A stretch of DNA of 7,579 nt from Saprospiraceae bacterium. Lineage in GTDB: Bacteria; Bacteroidota; Bacteroidia; Chitinophagales; Saprospiraceae. Positions 1 through 5,355 of the stretch are shown here, piece after piece. Both the position numbers and the translations under genes were made by a program. The DNA lies in contig SKYC01000194.1 of the NCBI GenBank assembly GCA_007128085.1, positions 1 to 7,579 on the forward strand, written 5' to 3'. The number at the start of each line of letters is the position of its first letter. The stretch's first letter is position 1. Below the pieces are notes generated by a model. The model was not told the DNA's origin, searched no databases, and saw only the letters and a program-made list of their open reading frames with translations.

Positions 1-1
1 G

Positions 2-3000
2 GAGTTAGTAATCACCGAAATAAACTGTGATTCTACATTGAGTACTTACCTGGTGGAATTTACAACCGAAGCGGATCAAGTAGATATAAGTTCAGGGGTA
101 TTGAGTAATTTAGGGGGTGGAGATTTTCTGGTCACGGAGGTAGAAGTGGGTGAAGACCTGGTGATAGATCTGGTTGACAACAACACCTCCTGTGCTTCGG
201 AAATCACCATCGAATCTCCCGATTGTGACTGCCCTTTTATTGGACCACCCACTTCAGGTGGTGATCTGGAAATTTGTGAGGGGGCGGATTTCCCTCTGCT
301 TACGGCAACCACGGGTCCTGACCTAGAGATCAATTGGTACGACCAACCTTCGGGTGGGATCCTTCTCGAAGAAAACAACGACAGTTATTTGCCCTCTTCA
401 GCGGGTACGTATTACGCTGAAGCGGTCGACCCTATGACGGATTGCACATCCACCCAAAGAACAGCCATAACACTGACAGTTTTAGAAAATCCATCTACAG
501 AATTGATTTCAGTTGAATGCGCTCCCGATCTGGAGAGTTACGATGTGGTAATTGAGACCGACGGGGATGAAGTAACTGCCAATGCGGGTACCATTTCATT
601 GATCTCAGCAGGAGTTTATGAGATTGGTGAAATTCCCGTCGATACAGATCTGGAAATTGAAATTGTGGATTCCTCCACGGGTTGTATCACAGAATTTAGC
701 CTGGATGCGCCCGATTGTGATTGTCCCTCCATCGATCCACCGGTATCTGACGGAAATGTTGAAATATGCGAAGGGGATCCGATTCCTTTTTTAAGTGTTA
801 CAGTCCCGTCGGGTTATTTGGCCAATTGGTACGACAGTCCTTCCGGAGGGATATTGTTGGCCGAAAAGGTGCTCAATTTTGAACCACAGGAATCCGGATT
901 TTACTACGCCTCGACCGTGGATCCCGATTCTGATTGTGAATCTGCAGTGAGAACAGAAATTATTTTTGTGATGAATAGCCTTCCCGTATATTCAGTATTG
1001 GAGCAGGAGTGCAGTGCAGATGGCGAGTTTTACGCAATTCTCTTAGATAGCGACGCCACAGAAATGCTCAGTTCTTTAGGGGTCGTCATCGATCTCGGTG
1101 GGGGAGAGTTTCAGGTTTTAGACATACCCATTGAAAACGATGTAGTGGTTACTTTGATCAATCAGTTTACGGAATGTGAGCAGGAGGATACGGTTCCCTA
1201 TACTGCAAATTGCGCCGCATTGGGATGTGAGGATTTGCCACCACCAGAGGTTGTGGGTGAAAATGAGTTTGAAATTTGTGAGAATGAGGAAATGCCTGTC
1301 TTTGAAGTTGAAACAGAAGCGGGTTTAGCTGTTAATTGGTACGATTTAGAAGAGGGGGGAGATCCCTTATTGGAAAACAGTCATATTTTTGAGCCTTTGG
1401 AATCGGGTAACTATTATGCAGAGGCAGTGGATACAGTGGAAAATTGCATTTCTGATGAACGCACCTTGTTTTCTCTTGTCGTTCACGAATTGCCGGAACT
1501 ACTGGCCATTTCTTTCGACTGTGATGAAGATTCAGATTCTTATTCCGTTGACCTTCTCACCGGAGCCGACCGCGTTTTGTCTCCACTTGGGATCGCAATA
1601 CCGGGAGGGGACTCAACCTGGCAGATGAGTGGTATTCCGAATGACAGTGCATTGGTACTTTTTCTCATTAATCCGGATCTGATAGGGGGTTGTTCAGACA
1701 CCCTTACATTCGATGCTCCCAATTGCGATTGTCCCGAACTTGAGGCACCACTTTTGACGGAGAGTTATTCGGTATGCGATGGGGAGGAGGATTTTCCCGA
1801 ATTGATGGTCGAAGTAGAGGAGGGGTTGACTGTCAATTGGTACGACCAACCCTCCGGAGGCGAATTGCTGCAATCTAACAGCAGTGTCTACCAGCCGGAA
1901 AACTCCGGTCCGTTTTACGCAGAGACCGTGGACACCACCAACGCCTGTGTGTCTGGAAATCGCACCTTGGTTGAAATCGAAATTATTCCCTTGCCAATGG
2001 TTGAGTTTGTAACCAGTGACTGCGATGATGATCAGGATTTTTACTCTGCGGTATTTACTACGGATGGCAATCCCGCCAATTTCTGGTTTTTGGCAGGGGG
2101 CTCGGGTATGGTTGTTCCTCAACCCGATGGTACGATCATTGTTACGGATGTACCTATTGGTAGCAATGTAACCTTAATTGTAGATAACACAGCCACCGGT
2201 TGCCGCACCGAAATCCTAATCCTGTCTCCTGATTGTGGTTGCCCTGAATTGGATCCCATTCCCGATGTGGAAGCATGTACTTTTTATGTTTTACCTCCCA
2301 TCAGTGGAACAGATCTGGACGGAAGTGAAGCCTATTACGGAGAAGCAGGAGGTGAGGGTGTTAGTTATTCAGCGGGCGATACCGTTTTTCAGTCGGGGAC
2401 GTACTATGTTTATATTGCTGAGGGACATTGTGAAGTGGAAGAATCCTTTGAAATTTTGATTTTGGATCCTCCCGAGTGGGATCCCATTCCCGACTTAACA
2501 AGCTGCAGATTTTTGTCGGTTGCGGATATCGGATTTTCCGGTAGCGGAATTGTTCCTGATCAGGTAGTTATATTTGAGGAATCGGGGGCAACCGGATTCT
2601 CTTATACCTGGCCGGATACTTTGTTTGAAAGTGGAATTTACTACGCTCGCATGGAATTGGGTGAGTGTTTTGATGAGGTTTCTTTTGAAGTGGAATTGGT
2701 AGATGCTCCCTCATTTGTCCTGGACAGCGTGGTTTGTTCCGACGATCTGTTGAGTTATTCGGTGTATTTCACATCCGATGCCTTCGACCTCAACGCATCA
2801 CAGGGAGTAATCTCGGTTCTCGATGCGGAGAGTTTTGTTGTGACCAATGTGCCTGTGGGGAATTCCTTGGTTCTGGAGTTGATAGATGAAGGTGAATTTT
2901 GCAGCGAAACCATAGAAATAGAAGCGCCGATATGCGAATGCCCGCAAGTTGAAAATACATTCGAACCTCTGGAAGTTTTTTATTGTGAAGGGGAACTGAT

Positions 3001-4210
3001 ACCCCTGGTAGAGATCGACACTGAAGAGGGATTCAGCCTGAATTGGTACGATGCTCCGGAGGGAGAAATAGCCATTGCTGAAAATCAAACTTCTTTTCAA
3101 CCCCCCTCTGATGGATCCTATTATTTTGAGGTGGTGTTAGAGGGGACGGACTGTGCCTCTGATGAGAGAACCCTGGTCGAAATACGTGAACACCCACTTC
3201 CGGAATTGGAGGAGCTCGAGGTAATTTGCTCCGGTGAGGATTTTGTTGAAGTTGTTTTTCTCATTTCCGCTGAAGATGTGGAAATTACAGGGGGGGATTT
3301 CTCCTTGAGTGGAGATACGCTGCGTATATTTGGGCTGGAAACAGAGGCGACGGTGATGATCGTACTCGAAAACGAACACTGCAGTCAGATTTTTGAGTGG
3401 ACACTGGAAGCAGATCTCTGTGAATGTGATCCCATCGTGAATATTCAGCTCGGTCACCCTGCCTGTCCGGAAGTTGAAAACGGATATATAGAGATATTTG
3501 AAAGTATCGAACCGTCACTGCCCTTTGCCGTTGAGCTCAACGGATCTTTTGTCGATACGGCGTATCAGCTTCCATTTTTTATTGAAGACTTACCCGCGGG
3601 AACTTACGAGCTTTCCGTAAGTGGTAGTGGGTGTACCTACAGTGAAACCCTGCTGTTGGAAAACCAACTCATTCCGTTCGCAGAAATTGAGGTGGTCGAT
3701 ACCCTTGTACTTGAGGGAAGTCAAGTGGACCTCTTGATCAACACCAATCTCGACCCGATAGCTGTTATTTGGGAGCCATCGGATTTAACCGATTGTACCG
3801 ATTGCGATGAGATATCCATTGTCCCAACAGACGGACAAACCGTATGGGTGAGTGTAGTTGACCAGTTCGGTTGCAGTGCTACGGCAGAAGTCAGTTTTTC
3901 CACTTTTACCGAAATAGTTTTTTATCTGCCCAATGCATTCAGTCCCAATGAGGATGGCATAAACGACACCTTCAAACCGTATTTCCCACCCGATTTCAGA
4001 GGTAGCGTAATCGATTTTCAAATTTATAACCGATGGGGTGATCGCGTATTTCATCGATCCAACTTATCAGCCGACGATGAATTGCTCGAATGGGACGGAA
4101 GGTTTAATGGCGACCTATTAAATCCCGGAATTTTTATCTACTACATTGAAGTAGCCGATGAAAGTGGTGAAACGGATTTTCGATCCGGGGAGGTTCAGCT
4201 GGTCAGGTAG
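2..4210 (+). CDS. Giant repeat-containing secreted protein with type IX secretion (CHU_C) sorting domain, 5' partial
   Basis: The frame is open from the left edge to the TAG at 4208-4210, giving 1402 residues here; the N-terminus and signal peptide lie upstream. A TTG at 38 could be taken as a start, but the codons before it already encode the beginning of a repeat (Cys at 26), so the gene continues leftward. Order of domains: alternating A modules (about 70-75 residues, Cys near the start, ending in CDCP or a variant) and B modules (Ig-like, with EICEG, NWYD.PSGG, SG.YYAE.VD and C.S..RT); a C1/C2 pair at residues 749-902; a SprB-like repeat at 1145-1222; a PKD/Ig-like linker; and the sorting domain at 1305-1402. 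By family knowledge such proteins are exported by the type IX system and stay on the surface or are released, often as adhesins. The adhesin role is inference; no enzymatic domain is visible. Only two lysines are present and Asp/Glu are abundant. Confidence 0.93.
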   Translation, partial: ELVITEINCDSTLSTYLVEFTTEADQVDISSGVLSNLGGGDFLVTEVEVGEDLVIDLVDNNTSCASEITIESPDCDCPFIGPPTSGGDLEICEGADFPLLTATTGPDLEINWYDQPSGGILLEENNDSYLPSSAGTYYAEAVDPMTDCTSTQRTAITLTVLENPSTELISVECAPDLESYDVVIETDGDEVTANAGTISLISAGVYEIGEIPVDTDLEIEIVDSSTGCITEFSLDAPDCDCPSIDPPVSDGNVEICEGDPIPFLSVTVPSGYLANWYDSPSGGILLAEKVLNFEPQESGFYYASTVDPDSDCESAVRTEIIFVMNSLPVYSVLEQECSADGEFYAILLDSDATEMLSSLGVVIDLGGGEFQVLDIPIENDVVVTLINQFTECEQEDTVPYTANCAALGCEDLPPPEVVGENEFEICENEEMPVFEVETEAGLAVNWYDLEEGGDPLLENSHIFEPLESGNYYAEAVDTVENCISDERTLFSLVVHELPELLAISFDCDEDSDSYSVDLLTGADRVLSPLGIAIPGGDSTWQMSGIPNDSALVLFLINPDLIGGCSDTLTFDAPNCDCPELEAPLLTESYSVCDGEEDFPELMVEVEEGLTVNWYDQPSGGELLQSNSSVYQPENSGPFYAETVDTTNACVSGNRTLVEIEIIPLPMVEFVTSDCDDDQDFYSAVFTTDGNPANFWFLAGGSGMVVPQPDGTIIVTDVPIGSNVTLIVDNTATGCRTEILILSPDCGCPELDPIPDVEACTFYVLPPISGTDLDGSEAYYGEAGGEGVSYSAGDTVFQSGTYYVYIAEGHCEVEESFEILILDPPEWDPIPDLTSCRFLSVADIGFSGSGIVPDQVVIFEESGATGFSYTWPDTLFESGIYYARMELGECFDEVSFEVELVDAPSFVLDSVVCSDDLLSYSVYFTSDAFDLNASQGVISVLDAESFVVTNVPVGNSLVLELIDEGEFCSETIEIEAPICECPQVENTFEPLEVFYCEGELIPLVEIDTEEGFSLNWYDAPEGEIAIAENQTSFQPPSDGSYYFEVVLEGTDCASDERTLVEIREHPLPELEELEVICSGEDFVEVVFLISAEDVEITGGDFSLSGDTLRIFGLETEATVMIVLENEHCSQIFEWTLEADLCECDPIVNIQLGHPACPEVENGYIEIFESIEPSLPFAVELNGSFVDTAYQLPFFIEDLPAGTYELSVSGSGCTYSETLLLENQLIPFAEIEVVDTLVLEGSQVDLLINTNLDPIAVIWEPSDLTDCTDCDEISIVPTDGQTVWVSVVDQFGCSATAEVSFSTFTEIVFYLPNAFSPNEDGINDTFKPYFPPDFRGSVIDFQIYNRWGDRVFHRSNLSADDELLEWDGRFNGDLLNPGIFIYYIEVADESGETDFRSGEVQLVR
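2251..2265 (+). repeat. Direct repeat, copy 1 (start of C1)
   Basis: The 15-mer GGATCCCATTCCCGA is identical to 2479-2493. It encodes the DPIPD start of module C1 and is the best-conserved DNA stretch between the two C modules. Confidence 0.85.
2479..2493 (+). repeat. Direct repeat, copy 2 (start of C2)
   Basis: Identical 15-mer to 2251-2265, 228 bases downstream and in the same reading phase, marking the start of module C2. The rest of the two modules has diverged far more. Confidence 0.85.
3434..3667 (+). other. SprB-like repeat domain (within the secreted protein)
   Basis: Residues 1145-1222 show a single copy of the pattern typical of SprB repeats: a Cys-containing opening (GHPACPEVENGYIEI), a P-F-x-V-x-L-N-G centre, then F-I-x-D-L-P-A-G-T-Y-x-L-S-V and a closing GSGCTYSETLLLEN. 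In Flavobacterium such repeats occur in surface gliding adhesins such as SprB. One copy does not by itself imply gliding; it fits an extracellular beta-rich spacer. Confidence 0.6.
3668..3913 (+). other. PKD/Ig-like linker before the sorting domain
   Basis: Residues 1223-1304 carry the stretch usually found just before CHU_C domains: LVLEGSQVDLLI, then IWEPSDLTDCTDCDEISIVP, then VWVSVVDQFGCSATAEV. It is a beta-sandwich-like segment with three Cys. Domain borders are approximate. Confidence 0.6.
3914..4207 (+). other. CHU_C / gliding-motility-associated type B sorting domain
   Basis: Residues 1305-1402 contain the hallmarks of this domain in order: PNAFSPNEDGINDTF, an F-Q-I-Y-N-R-W-G-D-R-V-F strand, WDGRFNG, and P-G-I-F-I-Y-Y-I-E, then the end of the protein. 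By family knowledge this C-terminal signal is recognised by the type IX secretion machinery after Sec export and directs the protein to the outside of the outer membrane. It runs to the very end of the gene, as expected, so the 3' end is intact. Confidence 0.93.
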
Positions 4211-4291
4211 GCGATACCATTTAATGATATTCACCCTGCGAATGCACAACCGGAGGCTGAACAAATTTTTCCCATTTCGGTTATCAAGCAT
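4211..4291. other. Short intergenic gap, no clear signal
   Basis: These 81 bases separate the secreted-protein gene from the deacetylase-like gene. I see no convincing terminator hairpin with a T-run, no tRNA and no small gene. A GGAGG at 4252-4256 lies about 35 bases before the ATG, too far to act as its ribosome binding site. AACCG (4248-4252) and CGGTT (4278-4282) are complementary but only 5 bp, with a 25-base loop. Confidence 0.6.
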
Positions 4292-5194
4292 ATGTTAAAA
4301 ATTGCTTTTTCTCCCGTTTATAAATACGAACTCCCAGAGGGACATCGGTTCCCAATGGAAAAATACGATTTACTGCCCGAGCAGTTGATGTATGAGGGTA
4401 CGGTGACCCGTGATAATTTTTTTGAGCCGAAAACACTTTCTAAAAGCCAGGTTCTCCTCACCCATCGACCAGACTATTTCAGTAAACTTGAAAACAATAA
4501 CCTGAGTCCCAAAGAACAACGCAGAATTGGCTTTCCAATGTCCGAACGCCTATTCAGGCGCGGTTTGGTGATTTCAGGAGGCACGCTGGACTGTGCTTTT
4601 TTTGCCATGAAATACGGGATAGCCATGAATATAGCCGGCGGGACGCATCACGCATACCCGGACAGGGGAGAGGGCTTTTGCGTATTGAACGACATCGCCA
4701 TTGCCTCCGGGGTTTTGCTCGATAAGGGAATTGTAAAGAAGGTTTTAATTGTAGATCTCGACGTTCATCAGGGAAATGGAAATGCCTTTATTTTCTTCGG
4801 AGATCCCAGGGTTTTTACATTCAGTATGCATGGAGAGAGAAACTACCCCTTGAGAAAAGAAAAGTCCGACCTGGATATCGGTTTGCCGGATGGAACCTCT
4901 GACCGGGATTACCTCCGGATACTCAAAAATAAACTCCCCGCCTTATTCGATGAAGTACAACCTGACCTCGTTTTTTACCAGGCTGGTGTCGATATATTGG
5001 AAAGCGATAAACTCGGAAGACTCAAAGTTTCAAAAGCCGGAGTGTTGAAAAGGGATGAATTTGTTTTTGAATGTTGCAAAAAAAATGACATTCCCGTGGT
5101 CGTGAGTATGGGAGGTGGTTACCCACATCGCTTACACGATCTCATCGATGCGCACGCCAATACGTACAGAGCAGCGGTCTCAGCTTACTTTTAA
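4292..5194 (+). CDS. Histone deacetylase-fold Zn-dependent deacylase, class IV (HDAC11-like)
   Basis: A complete 300-residue protein, about the length of a bare HDAC catalytic domain. The charge-relay His pair is H119-H120 in GGTHHAYPDRGEGFC, with G128-F129 lining the channel. D155-L-D157-V-H159-QGNG supplies zinc ligands D157 and H159; the third is D234 in QAGVDILESD. The catalytic Tyr is Y277 in SMGGGYPHR. DLDVHQGNG, AGVDILESDKLG and KAGVLKRDEFVFE closely follow eukaryotic HDAC11 rather than the DLDAHH type of class I or AcuC. The reaction inferred is hydrolysis of acyl groups from lysine or a small amine in the cytoplasm; no signal peptide is visible. The substrate is unknown; HDAC11 itself removes long fatty acyl groups. 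The ATG at 4292 opens with MLKIAFSPVYKYELPEGHRFP, a typical N-terminus for this group. No Shine-Dalgarno precedes it, as is usual in Bacteroidota. Confidence 0.93.
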   Translation: MLKIAFSPVYKYELPEGHRFPMEKYDLLPEQLMYEGTVTRDNFFEPKTLSKSQVLLTHRPDYFSKLENNNLSPKEQRRIGFPMSERLFRRGLVISGGTLDCAFFAMKYGIAMNIAGGTHHAYPDRGEGFCVLNDIAIASGVLLDKGIVKKVLIVDLDVHQGNGNAFIFFGDPRVFTFSMHGERNYPLRKEKSDLDIGLPDGTSDRDYLRILKNKLPALFDEVQPDLVFYQAGVDILESDKLGRLKVSKAGVLKRDEFVFECCKKNDIPVVVSMGGGYPHRLHDLIDAHANTYRAAVSAYF

Positions 5195-5222
5195 AAAGAA
5201 TGGGTATCTCTTTTTATTTTTT
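5193..5222 (+). terminator. Weak hairpin/T-rich terminator candidate after the deacetylase-like gene
   Basis: AAAAAGA (5193-5199) pairs perfectly with TCTTTTT (5209-5215) around a 9-base loop and is followed by ATTTTTT. The stem has a single G-C pair and overlaps the stop codon, so it would be weak; it may be chance in AT-rich DNA. Confidence 0.3.
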
Positions 5223-5355
5223 CCTTATATTGGGCCTTGGTGATTCCCTTCATTTAGCCACCAATTAAAACGGTTTTTGATTGCATAGTCTAATGAAAAA
5301 ATTCAGTAATTATTCATTCTTTGACCTTACAGTTTATTGATAAATACCATACTCA
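5195..5355. other. Intergenic region upstream of priA
   Basis: A 161-base AT-rich gap. It probably holds the priA promoter, but I found no clean match to the Bacteroidota pattern (TTTG near -33 and TAnnTTTG near -7). TATATTGG and ATTCTTTG are one- to two-mismatch candidates without a properly spaced upstream box. Two tiny ORFs (22 and 15 codons) are not credible genes. An in-frame TAA at 5341-5343 limits how far upstream priA could begin. Confidence 0.5.

Larger units (their letters stand above)
2246..2707 (+). repeat. C1/C2 tandem module pair interrupting the A/B array
   Basis: C1 (2246-2473) and C2 (2474-2707) both begin with a DPIPD segment followed by a short stretch ending in Cys (DVEAC; DLTSC). 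They continue with a GxGxSY/GFSY-like turn, a D-T-x-F-x-S-G-x-Y-Y core and a late Cys (GHCEVEESFE; GECFDEVSFE). They are about 76-78 residues each and stand where a B module would be expected between A5 and A6. Similar DPIPD...GTYY modules are familiar from CHU_C-type proteins. Function is unknown; a beta-sandwich fold is inferred. Confidence 0.8.
2..3433 (+). repeat. A/B module array (A1-B1-A2-B2-A3-B3-A4-B4-A5-C1-C2-A6-B5-A7)
   Basis: Seven A modules have their leading Cys codon at 26, 518, 1010, 1520, 2021, 2735 and 3227. They end near 235, 727, 1231, 1735, 2245, 2944 and 3433 in CDCP, CDCP, a degenerate GCEDLPPP, CDCP, CGCP, CECP and CECDP. Five B modules have their NWYD codons at 332, 824, 1334, 1835 and 3041, each within AATTGGTACGAY at the DNA level. 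B resembles the Ig-like domains that accompany CHU_C sorting domains (Pfam Ig_7 type, from memory). I do not recall a named family for A. The unit period is 492, 492, 510 and 501 bases, and 492 again for A6-B5-A7. The first copy may be cut by the window edge. The copies have diverged clearly in both DNA and protein, so this is an old amplification, not a recent one. Confidence 0.9.

Noticed and set aside
38..40. TTG at 38 as the start of the large secreted protein
   Set aside because: The same frame is open to the left edge, and the codons before it (including Cys at 26) belong to the first A module; there is also no signal peptide after it.
1694..2122. 142-codon reading frame on the minus strand
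   Set aside because: It lies opposite the well-supported repeat protein, matches no known protein pattern and is a by-product of that gene's codon bias. The other minus-strand frames within 76-4054 are rejected for the same reason.
26..3433. Regular spacing of short identical words as a CRISPR-like or tandem non-coding repeat array
   Set aside because: The period is about 500 bases, the frame is open throughout and the conservation follows protein modules.
4248..4282. AACCG/CGGTT inverted repeat between the first two genes as a terminator or operator
   Set aside because: Only 5 bp with a 25-base loop and no following T-run; likely chance.
5200..5268. 22-codon ORF starting ATG GGT ATC, with a hydrophobic product
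   Set aside because: It overlaps the T-rich terminator candidate, has no ribosome binding site and owes its hydrophobicity to the T-run.
5270..5330. Bacteroidota-type promoter (TTTG then TAnnTTTG) upstream of priA
   Set aside because: TTTTTG near 5274-5279 and ATTCTTTG near 5317-5324 are too far apart, and the second box lacks the TA; no well-spaced pair was found.
5293..5340. 15-codon ORF (MKKFSNYSFFDLTVY) just before priA, possible leader peptide
   Set aside because: Too short, with no ribosome binding site, no attenuator-like hairpins and no repeated regulatory codons.
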